A stretch of 64,000 bases of DNA. Source: Ascoidea rubescens DSM 1968 (taxonomy: Eukaryota; Ascomycota; Saccharomycetes; Ascoideales; Ascoideaceae). The notes below the pieces were generated by a model. The model had not been told where the DNA came from, made no database searches, and saw only the letters and a program-made list of their open reading frames with translations. Position numbers and translations under genes: made by a program. This document shows, piece after piece, positions 41,307 through 51,187 of the stretch; the first letter of the stretch is position 1; each line of letters starts with the position of its first letter. Location of the stretch: NCBI RefSeq assembly GCF_001661345.1, contig NW_017962921.1, positions 62,001-126,000 on the forward strand, written 5' to 3'.

Positions 41307-41436
41307 ATTAATCTATAATTAATTAGCAAATACTAAATAATGTTAATTATTATTAATATATATGAATATATATATGGGGGGCGAATGAATAAAAGATTAT
41401 ACCTATTTACAAGCAAATTCCAATGTTATCTTATTT

Positions 41437-42033
41437 TTATTTCTTAGGAAGTAATTTTTTGTCTTCTCCAATTATATCATCGTCATTATTTTGATTTTGA
41501 TTTTGAAAGTCTTCAGGAGTGTTTTTGGCATATTTGCCTAAAATACCCTTTAATCTTTCTGGGATATCTTCAAATGCCAAATCATTTGTCGTTGATGCAA
41601 CTGATTCACCTTTCGCCTTTAAAATATCTTCAATCGTTATATGATCATCACCAAAGATCTTTAAATGGTCTGCGATAAGATGTCTATTATTGCAACCGGG
41701 GCACTCAATTAAAACTGTTCCTTTAGTATAAGCCTGTTTCGACATTACATGCGAGGATCTTGTGTTGCATTTTTTGCAAGTGAATGCAATCATTAACTCT
41801 TGGTTTGGCACTTTAAATTTCCTAATAGCTTTCTTGGAGCTATTTGCATTATTGTTATCATTTAATTTGAAAGTGGAAGATGAAAAGAATTTGTAGCCAA
41901 GTGCCAGTGATGGATATAAGTGAACATTGTTGAAAATTCTCCTGGGACAACTTCGAAGCACCCCTGGCAAGCAATATTTGGAAGATATGTAGTTGAAAAC
42001 AGGTTTGAGATTCTTTGATAAGGCTTTTGACAT
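41437..42033 (-). CDS. ZIM17: Mitochondrial DNL-type zinc-ribbon protein (Hsp70 escort)
   Basis: 198 residues. A basic N-terminus lacking acidic residues (MSKALSKNLKPVFNYISSKY) fits a mitochondrial presequence. The DNL-type zinc ribbon has CKKC near 86 and CPGC near 109, with NRHLIADHLKIFGDD, the family signature. Zim17/Hep1/Tim15 prevents aggregation of mitochondrial Hsp70 (Ssc1) in the matrix and supports protein import and Fe-S biogenesis. The tail is acidic and Gln/Asn-rich. It is convergent with RFA2, a pair that lies close together in S. cerevisiae too. Confidence 0.93.
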   Translation of the reverse strand: MSKALSKNLKPVFNYISSKYCLPGVLRSCPRRIFNNVHLYPSLALGYKFFSSSTFKLNDNNNANSSKKAIRKFKVPNQELMIAFTCKKCNTRSSHVMSKQAYTKGTVLIECPGCNNRHLIADHLKIFGDDHITIEDILKAKGESVASTTNDLAFEDIPERLKGILGKYAKNTPEDFQNQNQNNDDDIIGEDKKLLPKK

Positions 42034-42193
42034 CTTTGCTTTCTTTATTGAGGTTGAAGAATGGTTTTAGTTTAAATTCAGGCTGAAAAAAAATTCGATA
42101 TAGAAACAGGAGAACCTCCCGATTCCAGCAGGTGATCCGTGCGCGGTTTCTGGAAAAATATCCCGATATCCCGTTTACTACAGGTATCTAGTG
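42034..42193. promoter_or_regulatory. ZIM17 promoter with CGTGCGCGG word
   Basis: Short promoter between ZIM17 and the TSR3 end. CGTGCGCGG (42138-42146) also occurs in the KCS1 island at 62401-62409. A nearby CCCGATATCCCG (42162-42173) contains palindromic GATATC. Confidence 0.4.
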
Positions 42194-43036
42194 TCATAAA
42201 GTTCCATTAATTATTATAGAAGGTTTCAATTCATCTTTATCGTCTTTTGCTGCTTCTTCTGAGTCTTCTTCTGAGTCTTCTTCACTGCTGCTGTTCAGCA
42301 AGAGAGCGTCATTTTGGTGGTTGGTGTTGCCTAGTTCCCAAATGTCCATGCCCTTTTCTAGGTTTCTTCTTTCATCGTACTCGATCTGCAATTTCAATAG
42401 CCACTCGTTTTGAGCAGCCTCAACTTCTTCGCTATTGTTGCACTTTTTGTATATATCGAATAGCTCTTCATTTATTTTCAAGAAATTTAAACCATACGAG
42501 AAATTCTCCAACAATTTTTCTGCATACTGCAATTGATCGCAAATTGCAAAAGCTGCAGCCAATGCTTCCACACAATTTAGTTTCCACGGTTTTCCATAAT
42601 TAACTGTATTAGCAGCTACTAGGTATGGTAGCAATCTTTCGTTTTTATTACTTGTGAATCTGCTAAAGGGGATCTCATCAATCTTTGCCCATGAGCACTC
42701 AATAACTGCAATGCCCTTTTCAAGCATGATGAATGTGTCCTCTTTTGAAATCAATTTTTTTCCATTCGAGGAAATGGCCAACCCAGAGAATCTTTGTCCA
42801 ATTTTGAGACTTCTGATCAACCCTAATCTTTCCAATTTCTTACCAGAGCATCTTTTGGGATCACACTGGTTGAAATCCCACATTGCAATATTGACAGGAA
42901 TGTCACTATTGACTGCTTTGTGAGTATGGCTCTTGTGTGAGCTGTTGTTGTGGTGTCCCTTCAGCTTGAAGTTGTTTCCTTTATTCTTGCTGCCCGATCT
43001 TGAATCATCTTTGCTTTTTTTTTTCCCCTTTGCCAT
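42194..43036 (-). CDS. TSR3: 18S rRNA aminocarboxypropyltransferase
   Basis: 280-residue Tsr3, which transfers the aminocarboxypropyl group from S-adenosylmethionine to the hypermodified pseudouridine of 18S rRNA in late 40S maturation. Seen: a Lys-rich start (MAKGKKKSKDD), then IAMWDFNQCDPKRCSGKKL, SWAKIDEIPF, RLLPYLVAANTVNYGKPWKL and NCVEALAAAFAI, all characteristic of the family. The C-terminus is acidic (NSSSEEDSEEDSEE). Tandem with ZIM17 on the same strand. In S. cerevisiae its neighbours are DNL4 and SGT2, both elsewhere in this window. Confidence 0.95.
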   Translation of the reverse strand: MAKGKKKSKDDSRSGSKNKGNNFKLKGHHNNSSHKSHTHKAVNSDIPVNIAMWDFNQCDPKRCSGKKLERLGLIRSLKIGQRFSGLAISSNGKKLISKEDTFIMLEKGIAVIECSWAKIDEIPFSRFTSNKNERLLPYLVAANTVNYGKPWKLNCVEALAAAFAICDQLQYAEKLLENFSYGLNFLKINEELFDIYKKCNNSEEVEAAQNEWLLKLQIEYDERRNLEKGMDIWELGNTNHQNDALLLNSSSEEDSEEDSEEAAKDDKDELKPSIIINGTL

Positions 43037-43963
43037 GTCGACTGCCTCAGCAACACCACTGTTATCTCATCAATACTATCAAATTTTCCACTTTTATCCT
43101 CCATCCAAAAAGCTGGTTCAGATCCGAACATGTGCATGTGACTTAAACCGAACCCCGTAATTAAAATTTCCAAAAATTCTGTTTGGTGTGTTTGTGCTCT
43201 TTTTCAAACAAACTTTCAGAGACAAACCACAAATAAATTAGAGCTGAAAGGCCAAAGACTTAATAATATTTAATTAATGGTAGCAAAATTGCATGATTAT
43301 TTTCTTTCAGAGCTCTTTCAAAGCTCTCAGTACACATCATGATAGTTTTGCTAAAATGCTTAATTAACGTTGATTTCCAATCCATTAATATGTACTTTTA
43401 AATCTTGTTTTTGAGTCTATAATGATCATTATCCATAGAATCCATCCCAAATTAGAAGTTAACACAGTTTTGTAGTTTTCTTATATTATGTTATAGAAAT
43501 TATTCTTCTATTAAACTGTAGTGATTGGATTTGCCATAAATATTATGTTACCCAACCTGTTTTAAATATTATTAGTTGGTGATGAAGTCATTTTTGGCTC
43601 GGGATAAAGAGGACAAAAATTAGATTAATTCATAATTTTATTTCATGATTTTAGTTGACAACTATGATATATAACTGAAATTTATTATTTATGATTTTTA
43701 GTCTATTATTTTTAAAAGGCTTATGTTTAATTAATTGTGTTTGAATTATTATAATATATTACAATACATTTAAATTATTTCTTTTATTCTTTTATCTTTC
43801 CTTACTTTATATTATCTTTTTTACCTGTTTTTTTTGTTATTTTTTTATTTCCTGTTTTGTTTTTCACAATTAATCAGAAGATATTATCATTTGTGACATT
43901 CGTAATTCATTTTTTCTTATTTTTTTTATTTATTTTTTTTTACTTTTATCAACATATTTTAAA
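43037..43963. promoter_or_regulatory. TSR3 promoter and DAM1 3' flank
   Basis: On the TSR3 strand a PAC-like GATGAGAT (43064-43071) and an RRPE-like GGAAAATTTG (43080-43089) lie 27-53 bases upstream of the ATG, matching the usual ribosome-biogenesis promoter pair, though very close to the start. The rest (43250-43963) is AT-rich with no gene. Confidence 0.4.
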
Positions 43964-45016
43964 CTAGCTTTTTTTATTTTTAAAAGTATTTGGCATGGTT
44001 TTATGAATTCTCTGTAATCTTGGAATTCTTGATAATCTACTGTTTTTGATTTTATTGGTAGAATTTGTGTTGGGTATCGGATTAGCATTAGCATTGGTAC
44101 CTAAAGCAGTCGTTTTATTGTTTTTTATTGGAATTGGTCTTGCTGGTCTGATAGGTTTTTTAAATAAATCGTCATCGTTTTTTTTATTATTTTTGTTGTA
44201 CATATTCCTCCTGTTATTATTATCATTGAAATTATTAACATTTTTAGTAGCAGTATTAAAAATACTGTTTCTTTTATTATTACTGTTACTGTTACTGTTA
44301 TTATTATTATTATTTGTTTTTTTGTTTCCCAAATTCTCAGCATAATTCAATGGATTTTCAATGAACGATTCAGTGCTTCCACTTAAAATGCTTTCATTTA
44401 TTGAATCATTGTCGTTATCGTGTTCAATATTGAACTTATTCATCTCCAAATTACTCATTATCTTATCATTGAAAAACAATCCTGAATCTTTGCCTAGTTC
44501 TTTCTCCAAGAGCTCGACTTTGTATCTTAAATCATTGATTTTATAATCAAGCTCTATGCTTTTATTCAACTGATTGAAGTTATCCAAGATGGGTGATTCA
44601 GGAAAATTCACACACCAAGCATTCAACTTGAGCCCATAGAGAAAACTCGAAAACGACTCATTAAAATTCGCAATGTTTTCATGAATTCTTTGCAAATTTT
44701 GCATGTTCAAGTCTAAATCGGTTAATGAATCAGACAATTCAGTTATCAAGGGCAACGATTCTTTCTCCAATTCAGTTGCTTCAGTGGAATATGCTCTGTT
44801 GCCATTGCTGCCAGTCTTGTCCACAGCACTCGAGCTGTTGGGCACATTCAAGCCAATGTCATTGCTGTTTCTGTTGAGATTGTAATTGCTCTCGTAGCCA
44901 CCTCCATTGATCGCATCAAGATCAATCTTGTTGTAGATCTTGCTCAATCGAGGACTCAACGATGAGCCTCGCGATAGTCTGTGAGGAGTGTGAGGTGTTG
45001 TCAACTTCTTTGTCAT
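43964..45016 (-). CDS. DAM1: DASH/Dam1 complex subunit Dam1
   Basis: 350-residue kinetochore protein. The conserved core (about 75-140) reads SLPLITELSDSLTDLDLNMQ, then IANFNESFSSFLYGL, then NAWCVNFPESP, the Dam1 signature. A coiled-coil-like stretch follows. The C-terminal half is Asn-rich and basic and ends with a Ser/Arg/Lys-rich tail (NSRLSRIPRLQRIHK) like the Aurora-regulated tail of Dam1. The DASH ring couples kinetochores to microtubule ends. The start is the ATG at 45016 (MTKKLTTPHTPHRLSRGSS); a two-codon extension begins at TTG. It is divergent from SHY1 with 200 bases between starts. Confidence 0.92.
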   Translation of the reverse strand: MTKKLTTPHTPHRLSRGSSLSPRLSKIYNKIDLDAINGGGYESNYNLNRNSNDIGLNVPNSSSAVDKTGSNGNRAYSTEATELEKESLPLITELSDSLTDLDLNMQNLQRIHENIANFNESFSSFLYGLKLNAWCVNFPESPILDNFNQLNKSIELDYKINDLRYKVELLEKELGKDSGLFFNDKIMSNLEMNKFNIEHDNDNDSINESILSGSTESFIENPLNYAENLGNKKTNNNNNNSNSNSNNKRNSIFNTATKNVNNFNDNNNRRNMYNKNNKKNDDDLFKKPIRPARPIPIKNNKTTALGTNANANPIPNTNSTNKIKNSRLSRIPRLQRIHKTMPNTFKNKKS

Positions 45017-45216
45017 CTCCAACTATAGTTGTTCAGCTTTAGTTGTTTAGCTCTTGTAGGGGGAAGCTCTCTTCAAAGACACCAATAGCTAATACAACAG
45101 AATTGTTTATCTTCTGAATCCCCAAACAAAACCGGATTTCGGCGATTGAAACTCAAAGCTCTGATTTCTTCTCAACTTTGCACTCTTCAAAGAACCAACT
45201 CAGAAAGAACAAGAAG

Positions 45217-46380
45217 ATGTTCAGACCCAGCAACACACTCACAGCAGGCACTTTACTCTTGAGACACTCTTCTGTTTCTCCAAACCTCGTCTCCAGGGGC
45301 ATCTGCTCAGGTTTCACAGCCCTTCACTCTGCTGAAGCAGCTCGTCTTCACAACAACCTTAACCACAGGCTTGTTCGAACATATGTCACCTCCAACTTCG
45401 ATTGGAAGCCCATCAAGACCAAAAACATTGATGCAATGAAGGGTGACACTCACGAGCAGAAACAAAAGGGCCAATTTGGCCAGAGAGTGGTGCTATCGCT
45501 ATTGATTTTGATGCCAATCATTTCCTTTTACTTGGGGACATGGCAATTGAAGAGACTCTCCTGGAAAACAGACTTGATTTCTAAGGGAGAAGACAGACTC
45601 ACCTATCCTCCAGTACCCTTGCCAAAGGACATTGACCAAAGCATCACCAAGGACAACGAGTTCAGAAAGTTCTACGTTAAAGGCCATTTCAAGAATGAAA
45701 ACGAATTTTTTGTTGGACCCAGAACCAGAAATGGTGAGAGTGGTTTCATGGTTTTCACTCCCTTTGAAAGATCTGATGGTGGCGAGCCATTGCTCATTGA
45801 AAGAGGTTGGATTGCAAAAGACAGAGTCGACCCAAGATCAAGATCACTACGACACCTATCATTGCCAGAGGGTGAAGTGACTGTCGTTGTTTTGGTGAGA
45901 GAAATTGAGAAAAAGAGCTCTCTAGTTTACGACCATGATCCCAGCTCCAGACTATACTATCATCCTGAGATCGAAGATATGGCCAGAAGAACAGGCTGCA
46001 AACCAGTTTACTTGCAAGCTGCTATTGACATGAAAGATAAACCACTTCCCCCAAAGCAACCAGAACCTGAAGCCAAAGAATCCAAGTCATCGTGGGCTCT
46101 ATGGGGAAAGAAGAATACCCCAGAAAACACTCCAAGCAAAATCGAACAACAACATCAGCTCGAACCAGACTATGAGTTCGCTCCTCGAGAATTCATTGAT
46201 GCTGGTGTTCCAATTGGTAGAACTCTAGCTGTTAATGTCAGAAACAACCATTTGCAATATCTCATAACTTGGTACAGTCTAAGTTTGATTTCCTCAGTAT
46301 TGCTAATAGTCGTGTTGAAAAATGATAAGAACCTCAATCCAATTCAAGCCAAATTGAAGCATGCCAAAAGATTTCAATAA
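45217..46380 (+). CDS. SHY1: SURF1-family cytochrome c oxidase assembly factor
   Basis: 387-residue Shy1/Surf1, an inner-mitochondrial-membrane protein needed to insert haem a into Cox1. A basic presequence-like N-terminus precedes TM1 at about 91-110 (LSLLILMPIISFYLGTWQLKR) and the SURF1 body (FYVKGHF, FVGPRTRNGESGFMVFTPF, LIERGWIAKD). TM2 is near 348-367 (LITWYSLSLISSVLLIVVL). The annotated start is the ATG at 45217; 13 upstream in-frame codons begin with TTG. Length matches S. cerevisiae Shy1 (389). The gene neighbours DAM1, as in S. cerevisiae, but here in divergent orientation. Confidence 0.94.
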   Translation: MFRPSNTLTAGTLLLRHSSVSPNLVSRGICSGFTALHSAEAARLHNNLNHRLVRTYVTSNFDWKPIKTKNIDAMKGDTHEQKQKGQFGQRVVLSLLILMPIISFYLGTWQLKRLSWKTDLISKGEDRLTYPPVPLPKDIDQSITKDNEFRKFYVKGHFKNENEFFVGPRTRNGESGFMVFTPFERSDGGEPLLIERGWIAKDRVDPRSRSLRHLSLPEGEVTVVVLVREIEKKSSLVYDHDPSSRLYYHPEIEDMARRTGCKPVYLQAAIDMKDKPLPPKQPEPEAKESKSSWALWGKKNTPENTPSKIEQQHQLEPDYEFAPREFIDAGVPIGRTLAVNVRNNHLQYLITWYSLSLISSVLLIVVLKNDKNLNPIQAKLKHAKRFQ

Positions 46381-46615
46381 ACGTTGTCTTCCATTAATAT
46401 TTCCAAGATATCACTTAAATTGCACAAAAATATCCTTCTTTTTTTATTGTTAATAGCAAAATAATGTAAATAATCTTTTATGTCTTTATTTAATACCCAA
46501 TGTAATTTATATATAACATATTATATAATATAAAAACAATGACCAAATATAATAAAAAATGAATAAAATGAATTAAGAATATAATTAATAAATCATAAAT
46601 CTAACAATCGCACTT

Positions 46616-49600
46616 TTACATCAACGTTGTTCTCCCTCCTATGCTATTACTAGCTGATCCATCTGGCATGTTCCCATCTCTTTCCGATAAGAATTCTTTG
46701 TAAATAGCTTCAAGTTTCTGTCTTTCGCTCAGCAAAACACTGGGCTTGGTTTCTTCCAAGGCTGATTCAAAATCTTTGATCTTAATTGTAATTGATAATT
46801 TGCCTTTTTTGTGTTTATTATCATCAGAAGCTGGTCGCTTTCCCTGGGTTCTGTTCAAATTATTAAATAGCGGTTCAATGCTTCTTAAAATTTCAATTCT
46901 CTCTTTTGTCTGGAGAGGATTTTCATTATTGTTCAACTTGTTCAAACTAATTTGAAAAAAATCAAATGCAGTACTTCTACTATCAGAACGTTTATTCTCA
47001 CTGCTGCTCGCCTCTTCTTTCTCCTTTTCATCATTTTCCAATTTTCTGTGCACAGCTTTCAAATATGCATTATAACCTAAAGCTTGCAAATCGGCACCAG
47101 AAAATCCTTCTGTTTTCTCAGATATACGGTCCAATTCAACACCACCCTCAAGATCCATTTTGTTTGTGATGGATCTCAAAATATCCAACCTATCTTCAAA
47201 GTCTGGCATGTTACAAAGAACACTCTTGTCCAATCTTCCAGGCCTTAGCAACGCAGAATCAATTAAATCAGGTCTGCTGGTGGCTGCTAGAACATAGACA
47301 CCATCCAATCCCTCTGCACCATCCATTTGAGTTAGCAACTGATTAACCACTCTATCCGTTACACCAGTAGAATCATGTCCTCTCTTGGGAGCAATGGAAT
47401 CAAACTCATCAAAAAACAAGATACAGGGCTTTGCGGCTGACGCTCTTTCAAACAACTCTCGAACAGTTTGTTCTGATGCACCGATGTACTTGTTTAATAT
47501 CTCTGGACCTTTTATAGAAATAAAATTCAATCCACATTGACTTGCGACAGCAGACGCCAACAAGGTCTTCCCACATCCAGGATACCCATATAATAAAATA
47601 CCCGATCTCAATCTTAATGGGCAAGATTTAAAAATTGGCGCGTATCTTGTAGGCCATTCTAGGGTTTCTAGCAACACTGATTTCACTGTCTTTAACCCCC
47701 CAATATCATTCCAACTTGTTGAAGATTTTTGCAATTGGATTCCTCTTAATCCCGAGGGAGTAAACCCCTCCAAGGCTTTCTTAAAATGATTATCTGTAAT
47801 TGTATATTTGTTCTTTAGATTGTTATTTGAATTAGTTTTTAAATCGCCATTTAAAGTCCCACTTGGATTTCCATTAATATTTTTATACGAAAAACCTTCT
47901 GAATATTCATTTGGTTTATTACTATAGCCGTTAGTAAACCCATTAGTAAAACTATTAGTGAGGCTGTTAGATTTAGTGTTGACAAAAGCATCTTTATCGT
48001 TATAGTTATTACTGTAATCACTTTTGTAATCGGAGTCAATATCTGATTCATCATCAGAATCAGTATCAGTCAAGTCAATTCCTAAATCATTTTCCAAAGA
48101 TTCGTAAATAATTTCATGATATGCTCTATCGATCAAGACTTTCAAATCTGTAGGCAAGTAACCTTCAGTTTCATTAACTAAATCATTCAAATTGAATTCT
48201 TTTTCATTTTTGGTAATCTTGAACTTTTCTAGATAATAATCTATTATTAAAGTTCGTTGTTCTTTATTTGGAGGCGAAATTGAAACAATATCATCGATAA
48301 CATTATTTAATAAACCATTAAGATTATCCTTTGAATTATTTGTTAAAATAATTTTAATTTTGTTGTTAATGTTTAAATCCTTTAATTGGTTTTCAAGAAT
48401 TAACAAGACATTGTTAGTGAAATATTCAGTTAGTTGTCTTGATAGTGAATTGTCCATGTTGTCCATTTCTTTAGTAAAAATTGAATTTATGTTTTCAAGA
48501 ATTAGCACAGAAGGTGAATACCAAGTGATGTATTTGAATATTTGAGAAAATTTCTTTTTCATCGTGTCAAAGTTATCATTTGATAATTCTTCGCAATTTA
48601 GCGAAAAGATTTTATACAATGATTCATTAAAGATTTGTTTTTTCAAGTGGTTGATTAGTAGAGTCTTTCCAGAACCAGATGCACCAGATAATAAAAGAAT
48701 ATTCAAATCATGGTACAAGAAGTCTATTAATTTTTCGGATAAATCTTTCATTCCGATTAGTTTATCATCCACGTTTTCGTTATCAGTATTTGAGTTTGAG
48801 TTAAAATCCACAGTGTTTGAATTAGTTGAAAAGACGAATTTATGGTCAAAATTATTTGGATTAAATTTTGGGATGGAAGAAACTGGGATCAAGATGTCAT
48901 TGGATAGTTTGATGTTTAGATCTTTAAAACTTTCAGAAATGAACCAGCTATTGTAACTAAGGGAGTTTTGATTTAAAGAAAATTCAATGATTCCACCATT
49001 TGGGAGTATTGATTGACTAATGGCCGGAATTCTAGAGTAATTAGTTAAACAGTTTGAGTCAAAAAACTTGATTTTATTTAGATGGGAAAGAATGAGATTT
49101 AGTTCATTTTTTCTCTGGTCATTATTCTGGAGTTTATTTGATAAAACTAAATCATTATTGTTAGTAGAGGTGGAAGTGGAAGCATTAGAAGGTGAAGTTG
49201 TGATAATGAAAGAATGAATTATTAAATCTTTTGGTTTCTTGCTCAATGGCGCTAATAGTTGATTTGTTGAAGATATTGATTCGATTAGTATCAAATGACC
49301 CACTGAGTTTGAAATGCCTAATGATATTGATAGCAATTCGGATAATGCTATGTGATTGGATGGGATATTTGGATTGTGCAACAATTGACAAACGATTTTC
49401 TTTGAAGGTTTTATATTTGAAGTGTCATTATTATTAGAATTTGAGATGGAATTTGTATTTGTATTGAATGAAGAAACAGAAGCAGATCTTGAATTTTTAT
49501 TTGATCTTCTTTCGGAGCGAGTGGTATTTTGATTAGTCTGATTATGATTAGAGACTATTGATAGATTTATGGGCTGAGGACCAGTTACTACAGAGACATA

Positions 49601-50410
49601 GACATGAGTTGGGGTATTTAAGTTATTTATATTTTCATTAAAATTGATATAAACATTGAATTTGTTATCGTTGGTAGTGGAATCATTAGTGGAATTGGGT
49701 TTCAACGACGGTAAATTGTGTGGTAAGGATATGCTTCTTAATACAATAGAGGGAATATTTTCATAATAGATTTTTTTTATGCTTGAATTTGATCTGGTAG
49801 ATTTTAGATTTTTTTTTGGATTTGAATTTGACCTTACTTTGGGAGATATTATAATTTCGCAGTCTGGAGAGATTTTTGCGTAGTCCAAGGGTCTTTTCAA
49901 GACTGGATCAGTTTTTATGATTTTTAATTTGGCAAAAGTAGTTGAAGTAGGATAGACTATGAGAATTTGGTTTAATTTTACTGTTCTTGTTTGGTTTAGT
50001 AAATGGTTTTCCAAGTAGGTTGCATGCAATTCGACTAATTCCCAATCTGAGGACGATAAGGGTTCTAGAAAGATTTTGAATACGGTTTTGTAGTTTAATT
50101 TGATTGATAATTTGATCTTTGAATTTTCGAGCAAGCCAATTGAGTTTGCGAAAAATGGATCAATTTCGATGGAGTTAGTAGGAGGGCCATTTGTTGAAGA
50201 AGAGGAGATTGGAGGGCTTGAGGTGATACCAGTCCAGCCAGTGTAGGCGTACTGGATTCTTTTAGACAATTTGTTCTTCCAAGCTAGTTCCACAATGACA
50301 TTTTGGACATTGATGTTGGCACTGTAAAGCAACGAAACGAGATTTGAGGGCAAGTTGATGAGGTTATTTCTCAAGGAGGTGAACAGGACCAGCACATCGA
50401 CGTTTTCCAT
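46616..50410 (-). CDS. PEX1: Peroxisomal AAA ATPase Pex1
   Basis: 1264-residue AAA+ protein that with Pex6 pulls ubiquitinated Pex5 from the peroxisome membrane. The N-terminal double-psi-barrel region starts NLINLPSNLVSLL. D1 has Walker A SGASGSGKTLL near 573 and a degenerate Walker B (SVLILENINSIF, no acidic pair). D2 is canonical: YGYPGCGKTLLASAVASQCG near 945, ILFFDEFDSIAPKRG, and the second region of homology ATSRPDLIDSALLRPGRLDK. The pore loop GPEILNKYIGASE is present. Long Asn/Ser/Asp inserts lie at about 230-340 and 780-870. It is divergent from APS2, with starts 293 bases apart. Confidence 0.95.
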   Translation of the reverse strand: MENVDVLVLFTSLRNNLINLPSNLVSLLYSANINVQNVIVELAWKNKLSKRIQYAYTGWTGITSSPPISSSSTNGPPTNSIEIDPFFANSIGLLENSKIKLSIKLNYKTVFKIFLEPLSSSDWELVELHATYLENHLLNQTRTVKLNQILIVYPTSTTFAKLKIIKTDPVLKRPLDYAKISPDCEIIISPKVRSNSNPKKNLKSTRSNSSIKKIYYENIPSIVLRSISLPHNLPSLKPNSTNDSTTNDNKFNVYINFNENINNLNTPTHVYVSVVTGPQPINLSIVSNHNQTNQNTTRSERRSNKNSRSASVSSFNTNTNSISNSNNNDTSNIKPSKKIVCQLLHNPNIPSNHIALSELLSISLGISNSVGHLILIESISSTNQLLAPLSKKPKDLIIHSFIITTSPSNASTSTSTNNNDLVLSNKLQNNDQRKNELNLILSHLNKIKFFDSNCLTNYSRIPAISQSILPNGGIIEFSLNQNSLSYNSWFISESFKDLNIKLSNDILIPVSSIPKFNPNNFDHKFVFSTNSNTVDFNSNSNTDNENVDDKLIGMKDLSEKLIDFLYHDLNILLLSGASGSGKTLLINHLKKQIFNESLYKIFSLNCEELSNDNFDTMKKKFSQIFKYITWYSPSVLILENINSIFTKEMDNMDNSLSRQLTEYFTNNVLLILENQLKDLNINNKIKIILTNNSKDNLNGLLNNVIDDIVSISPPNKEQRTLIIDYYLEKFKITKNEKEFNLNDLVNETEGYLPTDLKVLIDRAYHEIIYESLENDLGIDLTDTDSDDESDIDSDYKSDYSNNYNDKDAFVNTKSNSLTNSFTNGFTNGYSNKPNEYSEGFSYKNINGNPSGTLNGDLKTNSNNNLKNKYTITDNHFKKALEGFTPSGLRGIQLQKSSTSWNDIGGLKTVKSVLLETLEWPTRYAPIFKSCPLRLRSGILLYGYPGCGKTLLASAVASQCGLNFISIKGPEILNKYIGASEQTVRELFERASAAKPCILFFDEFDSIAPKRGHDSTGVTDRVVNQLLTQMDGAEGLDGVYVLAATSRPDLIDSALLRPGRLDKSVLCNMPDFEDRLDILRSITNKMDLEGGVELDRISEKTEGFSGADLQALGYNAYLKAVHRKLENDEKEKEEASSSENKRSDSRSTAFDFFQISLNKLNNNENPLQTKERIEILRSIEPLFNNLNRTQGKRPASDDNKHKKGKLSITIKIKDFESALEETKPSVLLSERQKLEAIYKEFLSERDGNMPDGSASNSIGGRTTLM

Positions 50411-50703
50411 TCTGAAAGTGGTTTAGATATTAAGTGTGGCTGCAGCAGCAGAGGCTGTCTTGTGAAATGGCAATGGGGCAATATATAGCTGAATTATCTG
50501 AGGTGAATTACCTGAGGTGATTTGAGTCGATGAAACAGCATTTTTTTTGATTATAAGAGCCTGCAAATTGGGAAAAGAAGAGCGGGCGGAAGCGGACGGG
50601 AGTGGTCCGGGCTTAACTACTGGAAAGCGATGGAAGGAAGACAGAGAAGAGAAGGAAGAGAGGGAAGAAAGGGAAGAGAAGAAGTTGGGCAGAAGAGAGG
50701 AAG

Positions 50704-51141
50704 ATGGCGATACAGTACATATTGGTGATGAACAGACAGGGCAAGATCCGGATAGCCAAGTGGTACGACAACAAGATCAGCGATGACGAGAAGTTCAAGA
50801 TGAAGACAGATATCCACAAGTTGATAAGCAGTCGAGACTTCAAGAACCAGTCGAATTTTGTGGAATTTCAGAACAACAAGATCATCTACCGGAGATATGC
50901 TGGGCTCTTCTTCATATTTGTTGTTGAGATGACAGACAACGAGTTGGTCATCTTGGAGAGCATCCACTTGTTTGTGGAGGTGTTGGATATGTTTTTTGGG
51001 GACGTTTGCGAGCTAGACTTGGTGTTCAACTTTTATAAGGTGTATGGTATACTTGATGAGATGTTTCTAGGTGGTGAGATTGAGGAAACATCGAAGGAAA
51101 TCATAATTAATCGGATAAAGTACTGTGAAAAGTTGGATTGA
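50704..51141 (+). CDS. APS2: AP-2 adaptor complex sigma subunit
   Basis: 145-residue small adaptin. The longin-like fold is complete: [60 protein letters not shown], and [20 protein letters not shown] followed by [15 protein letters not shown]. The spacing and the short C-terminus (EKLD) favour sigma2 (Aps2) over sigma1. It is part of the clathrin adaptor AP-2 at the plasma membrane. It converges with CDC8 with only 46 bases between stops, the same convergent pair as in S. cerevisiae. Confidence 0.93.
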   Translation: MAIQYILVMNRQGKIRIAKWYDNKISDDEKFKMKTDIHKLISSRDFKNQSNFVEFQNNKIIYRRYAGLFFIFVVEMTDNELVILESIHLFVEVLDMFFGDVCELDLVFNFYKVYGILDEMFLGGEIEETSKEIIINRIKYCEKLD

Positions 51142-51187
51142 GTCGTGATCAGGATAGGTAAAGAATAACAAAGGGTGTTTATTTTAT

